Shown here: one piece after another, positions 8,645-15,863 of the stretch
Position numbering within the stretch: position 1 is the first letter of the stretch
Layout: the number at the start of each line of letters is the position of its first letter
Assembly (NCBI GenBank): GCA_900556395.1
Contig: USOQ01000010.1
Location: forward strand, 1-45,931
Length of the DNA: 45,931 nt
Source: Candidatus Segatella caccae
GTDB taxonomy: Bacteria; Bacteroidota; Bacteroidia; Bacteroidales; Bacteroidaceae
Direction: 5' to 3'
The notes under the pieces: generated by a model
The model's database searches: none
Seen by the model: only the letters and a program-made list of their open reading frames with translations
What the model was told of the DNA's origin: nothing
Program-made: the position numbers and the translations under genes

Positions 8645-9007
8645 TTAGAATACGCAAGCCCAACCGAACTTACGAACTAATTCTTGTAGAAGATTACGAT
8701 CACGGACAGGGATTGTTACAGCTACTGTTTCGTGCTGGTTGTCCTCTACTGTCGATTCCAGTTCATATTGCGTCTGGGCAGACAGCAGAATCTTTGCAGG
8801 AAGTCCGATAGCATTTTCTATCTTTAGAGCCAATTCTGTCGTAAGAGCACGTTTCCCATTAAGCACCTCACTCAGATGTGAGGATTGTGTGCCAAGCATC
8901 TTGGCAAATTCTTTCTGGCTAATACCACGCTCGTCAAGTTCTGGTTTAATCATCATTCCAGGATGAACAGCCATGAAAGGTGCAGGATTTTCAATTTTTT
9001 TTGCCAT
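8645..9007 (-). CDS. higA: HigA family antitoxin (XRE-type DNA-binding)
   Basis: A 120-residue protein with an XRE helix-turn-helix at about residues 16-72 (PGMMIKPELDERGISQKEFA, then LGTQSSHLSEVLNGKRALT), the characteristic HigA segment. The C-terminal 45 residues are polar and would contact the toxin. HigA neutralises HigB and represses the operon. The gene order, toxin before antitoxin with a 17-bp overlap, is the hallmark of higBA systems. The intact frame indicates a working system. It lies beside phage-derived fragments, so horizontal acquisition is likely. Confidence 0.9.
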   Translation of the reverse strand: MAKKIENPAPFMAVHPGMMIKPELDERGISQKEFAKMLGTQSSHLSEVLNGKRALTTELALKIENAIGLPAKILLSAQTQYELESTVEDNQHETVAVTIPVRDRNLLQELVRKFGWACVF

Positions 9008-9311
9008 AGTGAGTATCGTCTAAACTTAAAACTTTTATTCTAATGCCGCCGTCAAATTCGCGGAAAAGTATGCGCTCCACCATTCCATTGACAACTCTAA
9101 TGGAACTCATGCCATTGGTACCTGTCAGTTGTTCATAGTGGAGGAAAGAGAAAGAACGGAGGTCGCTTGCACGTTCAGATAAGCGCAAATAGTTATATGC
9201 AGTGGCGAGTGCCTTCATAAACTTTTTATTGCGAGTATATTTCTTATACTTGCTGTTGCGCCCCATCGTAATGAGTTCTTCCAAATCCTTATCGTCGAAT
9301 ATGATTTGCAT
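8991..9311 (-). CDS. higB: HigB family toxin (RelE-like mRNA interferase)
   Basis: A 106-residue basic protein of the HigB/RelE superfamily, whose members bind the ribosome and cut mRNA during translation. Family-like features are the compact basic N-terminal helices (SKYKKYTRNKKFMKAL), an LSERASDLRSFSF segment and a C-terminal beta-sheet with SSIRVVNGMVERILFREFD and IKVLSLDDTHYG. The length is normal for the family. Its last 17 bases overlap the start of higA, so the antitoxin is translated by coupling. A -7 element lies 22 nt upstream of the start codon. Confidence 0.85.
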   Translation of the reverse strand: MQIIFDDKDLEELITMGRNSKYKKYTRNKKFMKALATAYNYLRLSERASDLRSFSFLHYEQLTGTNGMSSIRVVNGMVERILFREFDGGIRIKVLSLDDTHYGKKN

Positions 9312-9332
9312 AGTTCAACTATATTTTTGCAG

Positions 9333-9364
9333 CAAAATTACACAAAAGTTCCCAAAAGCGGGAA
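9333..9364 (-). promoter_or_regulatory. higBA promoter and possible operator
   Basis: On the minus strand TAATTTTG (9340-9333) matches the -7 consensus, but no good TTTG lies at the expected distance. Overlapping the upstream side is the inverted repeat TTCCC-N6-GGGAA at 9349-9364, a plausible HigA operator. Operator function is inference from position and symmetry. Confidence 0.4.
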
Positions 9365-9407
9365 TTATAATGGGATTTTCTTTCTAATTTTAACATTATT
9401 ATAAGAA

Positions 9408-9575
9408 ACTCAAGTTTCACAAGTGAGGGAATTGATTGAAATTAATGAAGTTATCACTCCCTACGGTCGTTCGGGAAGTTAAAAGACAATAGTCATCTAA
9501 CGCAAAACGTAGAACATTTGTCCCTCTAACTTTCCTAACTTCCTTTAACTTCCGCACATACGAAAGTTCAGTTCA
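9408..9575 (-). repeat. Dispersed inverted-repeat element, diverged copy R3
   Basis: This copy is about 168 bp and lies in the opposite orientation to R2 and R6. Both ends are recognisable: AACTCAAGTTTCACAAGTG-like at the left and ACATACGAAAGTTCAG at the right. The GAAGTTATCACTCCCT block is present. The central arms differ from other copies (GACAA with TTGTC in place of GCCA with TGGC) but stay complementary. Between 9312 and 9616 I see only the higBA promoter region and this element. Confidence 0.7.
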
Positions 9576-9616
9576 GATAATATGGGGCATAATAATCATC
9601 TAAATCAACACAATAG

Positions 9617-10459
9617 TACAAAGTTACATATTACAACTCTTTCTGGGAAACCTATTTCCCGCCAAATGGATGGAATTGTCGCTGTAACGTGGCACAGGTA
9701 CGCAAGCAGAAATATCCAGCCACAGAGCACAGCGAAGCCATGAGCTGGGGCGAGGAAGTCATGGGTGGCGAACGATACAACATCTTCCGCTTCAACAGTG
9801 GCAAGCAGGGCAAAACTATGCTCGACTACAACCCTTACACTATCAAGCGGTGTAATGACTGCGATGTGACGAGGGGAAAGCTGAAGCTTATCTCGGACGT
9901 TTTAGATAATGAGCTTTGTTCGGCTTGCCAATGTATTCACAACTGTCAAAATGAATCAAACTATTATCTCGACGAAAAGTATAGAGAACGTTTAAAGATA
10001 AGCATACCGGCAGACAATACCGAAGTGGAAGAAAATACCCGTGCAGCACATGCCCTTTTGTCATCATTTTCAGATATGACCATGATGATAAGAAAACATG
10101 TCTTTAAAGATGGAGTTAAAAATCCAGAATATCTCATTAACGAGAAGATTGCAGACCGAAAAGGTATAAAATCAACCAACGGAGTGGCATCTGGGTTTAA
10201 AAAGGCTATCAAGCAAGGTTGCGAAGTAGTAGTTCTCGACTTAGATATGCATCCTAAGTTTTTCAGTAAGCTCCCAACTATCAAATTATCTTCAAGTATT
10301 AATAATAGATATATGAATTTCAGAACAGGAGTAATAAAGGAATGCTATGTGATTTATCACAATAAGGCTATACTTATAGATAGTAGTTTCTTTTCGAATG
10401 ATATTATTGTATCAAAAGAAAGAATCAAGAATGAGTTGGAAAAAATAAGGGGTGACTAA
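9617..10459 (+). pseudogene. 5'-truncated phage head-morphogenesis (Mu gpF/SPP1 gp7-like) protein with nuclease-like C-terminus
   Basis: The frame opens just after a TAG at 9614-9616 and reads YYNSFWETYFPPNGWNCRC followed by VAQVRK, the hallmark C-terminal end of phage minor head proteins. It has no ATG; the first usable start is GTG at 9689 (256 residues from there). The usual upstream 200 or more residues of the head domain are missing. A four-cysteine zinc-ribbon-like segment follows (CNDC at 55-58, CSAC at 77-80, GTG numbering). A C-terminal domain carries NPEYLINEKIADRK (Glu147, Asp156, Lys158) and FKKAIKQGCEVVVLDLD, which fits a PD-(D/E)xK nuclease core like those of contact-dependent toxins. 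Truncation suggests a prophage remnant, yet the C-terminal 256 codons are uninterrupted. The nuclease reading is inference. Confidence 0.7.
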
Positions 10460-10466
10460 GTCACCC
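10450..10466. other. Perfect small palindrome containing the stop codon of the head-protein remnant
   Basis: GGGTGAC (10450-10456) and GTCACCC (10460-10466) are perfect inverted repeats, and the 3-nt spacer is the TAA stop. It may be a small 3'-end hairpin or a trace of the original prophage sequence. No T-run follows, so it is not a standard terminator. Confidence 0.4.
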
Positions 10467-10468
10467 TA

Positions 10469-10524
10469 AGCGTGCAAAAGGAAAGCTTGAAGTTATCGCG
10501 CCAGATCTTCGACATTTGCACGCT
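10469..10524. other. Inverted repeat between the two phage-derived fragments
   Basis: AGCGTGCAAA (10469-10478) and TTTGCACGCT (10515-10524) are perfect 10-bp inverted repeats separated by 36 nt. Their role is unknown. They could pair in RNA or be relics of phage regulatory DNA. No other feature is visible in 10460-10560. Confidence 0.4.
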
Positions 10525-10560
10525 GTAAATATACAACAAACTTTTTAATCCCGCAAGAAT

Positions 10561-10766
10561 ATGAGCAAGAAAAATCAAGACTACGATGAATTTATAGAAA
10601 AATTCAAGCCGAAGAAGACAACGGACGACTGCTATACCCCCCACTTGTGTATGAGGCGGTACTGGGCTGGGCACGCGCGTACTTCGACATTGCCGACCGC
10701 CCTGTAGTACGCCCTTTCTATCCTGGAGGAGATTTCGAGCACTTCGACTACCCCGACAAGAGCTAA
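10561..10766 (+). pseudogene. Frameshifted, truncated phage-type protein fragment
   Basis: The reading frame from ATG 10561 gives MSKKNQDYDEFIEKFKPKKT and continues TDDCYTP, then loses sense. Shifting frame at the C6 run (10637-10642) restores VYEAVLGWARAYFDIADRP and then VVRPFYPGGDFEHFDYP, ending at TAA 10764-10766. One missing C (seven would give YTPP) explains the break. The pattern KTTDDCYTPP followed by VVRPFYPGGD resembles the N-terminus of phage/ICE adenine-methyltransferase-like proteins of Bacteroidota, from memory of such proteins and not verified. The usual downstream catalytic part is absent, so the gene is dead. It follows the head-protein remnant and supports a decayed prophage or conjugative element. 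Confidence 0.7.
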
Positions 10767-10784
10767 AAGATGACAAAAAAATGA

Positions 10785-10865
10785 AAGTACTTGCAAGTGC
10801 CAATGAAAGTACTTGCGTTGGCTGTTGAAAGTACTTGCGATGGGCATCGTAAGTACTTGCGTTTT
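10785..10865 (+). repeat. 22-bp-period array of AAGTACTTGC, array A (four units)
   Basis: AAGTACTTGC begins at 10785, 10807, 10829 and 10851, an exact 22-bp period with 12-nt variable spacers. Each unit contains the palindrome AAGTACTT. The last two units form a hairpin (AGTACTTGCGATG against CATCGTAAGTACT, one wobble), and a GTTTTT tract follows, so the array may terminate plus-strand transcription. It lies between the phage fragment on plus and gltA on minus. Confidence 0.9.
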
Positions 10866-10921
10866 TGATGACACTTTTCTGCTCAACGACGATGGTTCCC
10901 TATCTTCTTTTTTAAGATACT

Positions 10922-10961
10922 AAAAAAACGGCTTGAGGTATTCTGCAATAACCCCAAGCCG
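10922..10961 (-). terminator. Rho-independent terminator of acn-gltA
   Basis: Read on the minus strand, CGGCTTGGGGT pairs with ACCTCAAGCCG (10 pairs plus one G-U) and is followed by TTTTTTT (10928-10922). It lies 8 nt beyond the gltA stop codon. Confidence 0.92.
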
Positions 10962-10969
10962 AAAAATGT

Positions 10970-12316
10970 TTATCGATCATTGAGCGGAGTGTATTCCAAC
11001 TCACCCAAGATGTTCTTGTAAGCAGGACGAATAATACGTCTTCCCTCAAAGTTGAGTTCTTCTATACGATGAGCTGTCCAACCCACGATACGTGCCATGG
11101 CAAATATTGGCGTATAGATTTCCTGTGGCAATCCTATCATCTCATAAATGAAACCACTATAGAAGTCGAGGTTGGCACAAGCAGGCTTGGTACCACCACG
11201 ATGAGCCTGCAAGCACTTGATGCCCTCTTGCTCTATCAGTTTAAGGAATTCATACTCATCCTCTCTACCCTTCTCCTTCGCCAACTCGCCGGCAAGACGC
11301 TTTAGCTCTACAGCACGAGGATCGCTGATAGTATACACAGCATGACCGATGCCATAGATAAGTCCCGTCTTATCGTAAGCTTCCTTGTTGAGCATACGGG
11401 TAAGGTAAAGATCCAATTCTTTTACGTTCTTCCAGTCTCTGATTTGCTCTTTCAAGTGATGGAACATATTAATAACTTTAATGTTAGCACCACCATGAAG
11501 CGGACCTTTCAAACTGCCGATACCTGCAGCAATAGAGCTATAAGTGTCTGTACGCGTAGACGATGTGACACGAACGGTAAAGGTAGAGTTATTACCACCA
11601 CCATGCTCTGCCTGGATGATGAGCAGTAGGTCGAGCATACGTGCATCAAGTTCGGAATAGTTCTCATGCTTCATCATGTAGAGGAAGTTCTCAGCGATAG
11701 AAAGGTTCTCGCGAGGATGACGGATGTGCAAGCTACGACCCTGTACTGAGTGACGATAGATGTTGTATGCATAGGCGATAATCGTAGGGAACTTGGCTAT
11801 CAACTCGATGCTCTGACGCATCAGGTTGTCACGACTAATGTCATCAGGATTGGGGTCGAAGGTATACATCTCGAGCACACAACGTGCCAGGATATTCATG
11901 ATATTGCTGCCCTCAAGCTCGATGATGTGTGTGATAGTACGATGGTCGAGTGGCATATTGTCGTTGAGCAGTTCCTTGAAGGCTTCTAACTCTTCTTTGT
12001 CGGGTAGCTGACCTGAAAGCAGCAAGAAAGCCACCTCCTCAAAGCCAAAACGTTTCTCCTTTAACAAAGGACTCACTAAGTCGTCGAGTTCGTAACCACG
12101 ATAATAGAGTTTTCCCTCTGTAGGTGTCAACTTACCTTCGGCATCGCGCTCGTAACCCACAACGTTACCGATATTGGTGAGTCCCACCAATACACCCGAA
12201 CCATCCTCATTGCGAAGACCTCGCTTCACATTAAACTTAGTGAATGCCTCCTTATCTATCTTGCATGAGTTTTTAACCTCATCGCTCAGCTTATATATTA
12301 AATATTCCTTATTCAT
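10970..12316 (-). CDS. gltA: Citrate synthase
   Basis: This 448-residue cytoplasmic enzyme condenses oxaloacetate with acetyl-CoA. The catalytic residues are in place: His274 in GPLHGGAN, His325 in GIGHAVY and Asp384 in NLDFYSGF, plus AEHGG near residue 236. The length and the N-terminal 60-residue segment are normal for Bacteroidota citrate synthases. 2-Methylcitrate synthase is a possible alternative, but the operon with aconitase argues for TCA-cycle function. It starts 49 nt after the acn stop and ends at a strong terminator. No isocitrate dehydrogenase gene lies between or beside the two, unlike the acn-icd-gltA order known from Bacteroides. Confidence 0.94.
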   Translation of the reverse strand: MNKEYLIYKLSDEVKNSCKIDKEAFTKFNVKRGLRNEDGSGVLVGLTNIGNVVGYERDAEGKLTPTEGKLYYRGYELDDLVSPLLKEKRFGFEEVAFLLLSGQLPDKEELEAFKELLNDNMPLDHRTITHIIELEGSNIMNILARCVLEMYTFDPNPDDISRDNLMRQSIELIAKFPTIIAYAYNIYRHSVQGRSLHIRHPRENLSIAENFLYMMKHENYSELDARMLDLLLIIQAEHGGGNNSTFTVRVTSSTRTDTYSSIAAGIGSLKGPLHGGANIKVINMFHHLKEQIRDWKNVKELDLYLTRMLNKEAYDKTGLIYGIGHAVYTISDPRAVELKRLAGELAKEKGREDEYEFLKLIEQEGIKCLQAHRGGTKPACANLDFYSGFIYEMIGLPQEIYTPIFAMARIVGWTAHRIEELNFEGRRIIRPAYKNILGELEYTPLNDR

Positions 12317-12365
12317 TACTTATGATATTTGATGTTGAAAATTGTTGTCGCACCACCCCATGGAA

Positions 12366-14630
12366 TTACTCCTTGTGGGTGGCGGCATAGTTGAGCGCTG
12401 ATCCTGCCTTAAACCACTCTATCTGTGCATCGTTGTAAGTGTGCTCCACCAAGAATTCATCTTGCGTGCCATCTTGATGCTTCAGGATGATGGTGAACTT
12501 GCTTCCTGGTGCAAACTCTTTCAGACCTACGAGCGAGATGCGATCGTTTTCTTGCACCTTATTATAATCATCCTTATTGCAGAAAGTCAGCGCCAACATA
12601 CCTTGTTTCTTCAAGTTGGTCTCGTGGATACGAGCAAAACTCTTAGCCAGGATCACTTTGACATTGAGGAAACGAGGCTCCATTGCTGCATGCTCACGCG
12701 AAGAACCTTCACCATAGTTATCCTCTGCCACGACAATGCTACTGATGCCTTGTGCTTTGTATGCCTTGGCAGCAGTGGAGACCTCCACATAATTTCCGTC
12801 GAGTTGATTCTTCACCTGATTACTCTCGCCATTGAAAGCATTAACCGCTCCCATCAGCAAGTTGTCAGAAATATTCTGCAGATGTCCGCGGAACTTCAAC
12901 CAAGGTCCAGCCATAGAGATGTGGTCGGTAGTACACTTACCCTCAGTCTTGATAAGCAGAGGCATATCGATAAGATCATTGCCGTCCCAAGGGGCAAAGG
13001 GTGCAAGTTTCTGAAGGCGGTTGCTGTCAGGAGAGATAACGACCTCTACTTGCGCATTCTCTTCACTGGGTGCGATAAATCCTTTATCCTCTACCGCAAA
13101 ACCCTTGGGAGGGAAAGTGTAACCTGTTGGTGCATCGAGCTTCACACTCTTTCCTGCCTTATCTTGCAAGGTGTCGGTAGCAGGGTTGAAGTCAAGTCGA
13201 CCAGCAATAGTAAGTGCTACCGTGAGCTCCGGACTGCCGATAAAGGCATAAGTATTGGGATTACCATCGGCACGGCGGCGGAAATTACGATTGAACGACG
13301 TTACGATGGCGTTCTTTCGGGTATTATCGTCTGTATGACGCTTCCATTGTCCTATGCAAGGGCCACAGGCATTGGTCATAATCAGTGCACCAATTTTCTT
13401 AAAATCGTCGAGTATGCCGTCGCGCTCTGCTGTATAACGTATCTGCTCTGAACCAGGGTTGATGATGAGCTGTCCCTTCACCTCGATGCCCTTCTCATAA
13501 GCCTGTCGAGCCACACTGGCAGCTCGTGCTAAGTCTTGATAAGACGAATTGGTACAACTACCTACAAGACCCACTTCTACTACCATCGGATAATCGTTGG
13601 CAGGGCCCTTTGCCTTCATGTGCGAGATAGGGGTTGCAGCATCAGGCGTGAAAGGTCCATTGAGATGAGGCTCCACCTTACTGAGATCTATTTCTACTAT
13701 CTGATCGTAGAAGGCAGAAGGATCTGCCATCACCTCGTCGTCTGCACGAAGCTCGGCAGCATTCTGTTGTGCCAAGACGGCAATTTCCTCACGACCCGTT
13801 TTGCGGAGATACTCGCTGGCATTCGCATCAAAGGGGAAGATGGAACAGGTAGCTCCCAACTCTGCACCCATGTTACAGATGGTTGCCTTACCTGTGGTAG
13901 AGATGCTGTCAAGACCCTCTCCGAAATATTCGAGGATGGCATTCGTGCCGCCCTTTACCGTAAGGATACCAAGGATTTCTAAGATTACATCTTTCGGAGT
14001 GGCCCAACCTGAGAGTTTACCCTTGAGGTGAACACCGATGAGGCGTGGCATCTTGAGTTCCCAAGGCTGACCTGTGAGAACATCCACAGCATCGGCACCG
14101 CCAACACCTACTGCCACCATACCCAAACCACCTGCGTTGGGTGTGTGGGAATCTGTTCCCACCATCATACCGCCAGGGAAAGCATAGTTCTCGAGTACCA
14201 CCTGATGGATGATACCTGCACCAGGACCCCAGAAACCAATGTGGTATTTCTGTGATACCGACTTGAGGAAGTCGTATACCTCCTGATTGGTCTTGCAAGC
14301 TTCTGGAAGGTCGACGGTTGCACCAACATCAGCACGTATCAAGTGATCACAATGCACCGAAGCAGGAACTGCTACCTTGTCCTTGCCCGCATTCATAAAC
14401 TGCAGAAGAGCCATTTGGGCTGTTGCATCCTGCATCGCCACACGATTGGGGCGGAAATCAACATACTCTACACCTCTTTTATATGGGCGCAACTGAGTAG
14501 GGTCATAAAGATGAGCAAAAAGAACCTTCTCTGCATAAGTGAGAGGGCGTTTTACCGTAGCCTTGGCTTGTTGTACACTATCCGAATACGAAGCATAGAA
14601 GCTTCTCAGCATTTCAATGTCCAGTATCAT
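12366..14630 (-). CDS. acn: Aconitate hydratase
   Basis: A 754-residue 4Fe-4S enzyme that interconverts citrate and isocitrate. The three cluster ligands are Cys359 in GSCTNSS and Cys422 and Cys425 in NACGPCIGQW. The substrate-binding GTDSHTPNAGG (158-168) and the C-terminal swivel-domain motif YGEGSSREHAA are intact. The length matches the mitochondrial-type aconitases common in Bacteroidota. It is the first gene of an acn-gltA unit. The region upstream, 14631-14993, holds a possible promoter and repeat copy R5 but no gene. Confidence 0.95.
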   Translation of the reverse strand: MILDIEMLRSFYASYSDSVQQAKATVKRPLTYAEKVLFAHLYDPTQLRPYKRGVEYVDFRPNRVAMQDATAQMALLQFMNAGKDKVAVPASVHCDHLIRADVGATVDLPEACKTNQEVYDFLKSVSQKYHIGFWGPGAGIIHQVVLENYAFPGGMMVGTDSHTPNAGGLGMVAVGVGGADAVDVLTGQPWELKMPRLIGVHLKGKLSGWATPKDVILEILGILTVKGGTNAILEYFGEGLDSISTTGKATICNMGAELGATCSIFPFDANASEYLRKTGREEIAVLAQQNAAELRADDEVMADPSAFYDQIVEIDLSKVEPHLNGPFTPDAATPISHMKAKGPANDYPMVVEVGLVGSCTNSSYQDLARAASVARQAYEKGIEVKGQLIINPGSEQIRYTAERDGILDDFKKIGALIMTNACGPCIGQWKRHTDDNTRKNAIVTSFNRNFRRRADGNPNTYAFIGSPELTVALTIAGRLDFNPATDTLQDKAGKSVKLDAPTGYTFPPKGFAVEDKGFIAPSEENAQVEVVISPDSNRLQKLAPFAPWDGNDLIDMPLLIKTEGKCTTDHISMAGPWLKFRGHLQNISDNLLMGAVNAFNGESNQVKNQLDGNYVEVSTAAKAYKAQGISSIVVAEDNYGEGSSREHAAMEPRFLNVKVILAKSFARIHETNLKKQGMLALTFCNKDDYNKVQENDRISLVGLKEFAPGSKFTIILKHQDGTQDEFLVEHTYNDAQIEWFKAGSALNYAATHKE

Positions 14631-14679
14631 CGTTATTCACTTTTAGATAAAAAATTCAATTCTTTTAGAAATCTGTTTG

Positions 14680-14687
14680 CAAATATA
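14680..14687 (-). promoter_or_regulatory. Candidate -7 element for acn-gltA
   Basis: On the minus strand TATATTTG (14687-14680) matches TAnnTTTG and lies 49 nt before the start codon. The TTTG copies upstream are at 12 and 24 nt, neither ideal, so the -33 element is uncertain. Confidence 0.45.
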
Positions 14688-14797
14688 GTAATTAATTTGC
14701 AAATAGTAGCACAAATACATGAAAATTTATCATTTTGCTATTATTTTTCTGTATTTATAACGATTTTGCTGTATATTTATACTCTTTTACCTATTTA

Positions 14798-14973
14798 ACT
14801 GAAGTTTCGCATGTACGGAAGTGATAGTAGTTATAGAAGTTATCACTCCCTTCGGTCGTAAGAAGTTATAGCCAATAGACTTTTTGGTTGTATATTTAGC
14901 TATAAAGCATAAGGCTTTAACTTCTCCAACTTCTTTAAATCCTTCAACTTCCCTATTTGCAAAAAGTTGAGTA
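14798..14973 (-). repeat. Dispersed inverted-repeat element, near full-length copy R5
   Basis: On the minus strand this roughly 176-bp copy aligns almost end to end with R6 at 21736-21912. It starts CTCAACTTTTTGCAAATAGG, carries GAAGTTAAAGCC ... CTATTGGCTATAACTTC and GAAGGGAGTGATAACTTC, and ends CGTACATGCGAAACTTCAG. The outer ends form imperfect terminal inverted repeats (AACTTT.GCAAAT against AAGTTTCGCATGT). It fills the gap between the DUF1460 gene's 3' end and the acn promoter. Confidence 0.88.
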
Positions 14974-14993
14974 TTTAACAATCCGTCGCTTAA

Positions 14994-15842
14994 TCAGTTT
15001 TTGCCTTTTAAAACTCTTACTACCCTAATACCTATTTGTACAGGGTGCTTACTCATATAGGTGCGAAGTGTCATGGGTTCGTCAATAACTTTACGATGAA
15101 TGCTGCTGGCATTGAGCAGATGCAATCCGTCTGCATGCCACGACGCCAATCCTATATGTGTGGTGTCAAGGCCTTTCTTACGGGTCACGATGACAATGAT
15201 ATCACCATCATGTATCGTTTTCCTGAAGAGCACATTGTTGGCTATCTGATTCTTCGGAATATAGCGGTAACATTTACCTGATATACTTTGTTCCATAGCT
15301 CGTATACCTGGCATCCACTCTCGATGAGAAGAAAGCATCTTATAGTCGGAAGCATGCGTACTCATCCAGTCTACCATCACCTTCTGAACAGCAGTAAAGG
15401 GCGGATTAGGATTTACATCACCCACAATGCCTTCGCGCACGTTATCATTGATCCATACGGTGAAATAATGCTGGCGTTGGGTGTATTCCACTTTGCCACC
15501 GATATACCTCACATGGCGCAGATGCTCGCAGTATTTTTCAAACGACGTTTCGCCCTGTTGAGCACACAGTGTCAGCGCTGTCACCATCTCCACATAGGTA
15601 GTGCAGTCGAGCTGACGTGTGTTGACAACTAAACGCTCCTCCTTTGTCTTGTCCAACGTACCTGCTACATAAGGGACGCCTATAAACTTCTTGCCAAACC
15701 ATAGCATCCAACTCTTAGGTTGCTGCTTCAACTTCTGTGCCTCCTGCAACAAACTCACAATCTTAAGACTATCTGCACGCGTGTAAGCCGTGGCATAGCT
15801 AACAGATAGACTCACCAACAGCAGTAATAATACTTTCTTCAT
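14994..15842 (-). CDS. DUF1460 N-acetylmuramoyl-L-alanine amidase-like secreted protein
   Basis: This 282-residue protein has a signal peptide (MKKVLLLLLVSLSVSYATA) and the DUF1460 fold, a cysteine-peptidase-like family found in Bacteroidota with reported amidase activity on cell-wall fragments. The likely catalytic residues are Cys80 in QLDCTTYVE and His229 in TTHIGLASW, and LLNASS follows near 242-247. The family acts in the periplasm on muropeptides. It lies 21 nt downstream of the DUF4421 gene and is probably co-transcribed with it. Confidence 0.88.
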   Translation of the reverse strand: MKKVLLLLLVSLSVSYATAYTRADSLKIVSLLQEAQKLKQQPKSWMLWFGKKFIGVPYVAGTLDKTKEERLVVNTRQLDCTTYVEMVTALTLCAQQGETSFEKYCEHLRHVRYIGGKVEYTQRQHYFTVWINDNVREGIVGDVNPNPPFTAVQKVMVDWMSTHASDYKMLSSHREWMPGIRAMEQSISGKCYRYIPKNQIANNVLFRKTIHDGDIIVIVTRKKGLDTTHIGLASWHADGLHLLNASSIHRKVIDEPMTLRTYMSKHPVQIGIRVVRVLKGKN

Positions 15843-15863
15843 ATCGTTTGTTTATATTTATTC

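Noticed and set aside
10785..10865. A CRISPR array
   Set aside because: The repeated core is only 10 bp and the spacers 12 nt, with no cas genes nearby; CRISPR repeats and spacers are much longer.
12441..13451. A 336-residue plus-strand reading frame
   Set aside because: It lies antisense inside the intact acn gene, has no ribosome binding context and no recognisable motifs.
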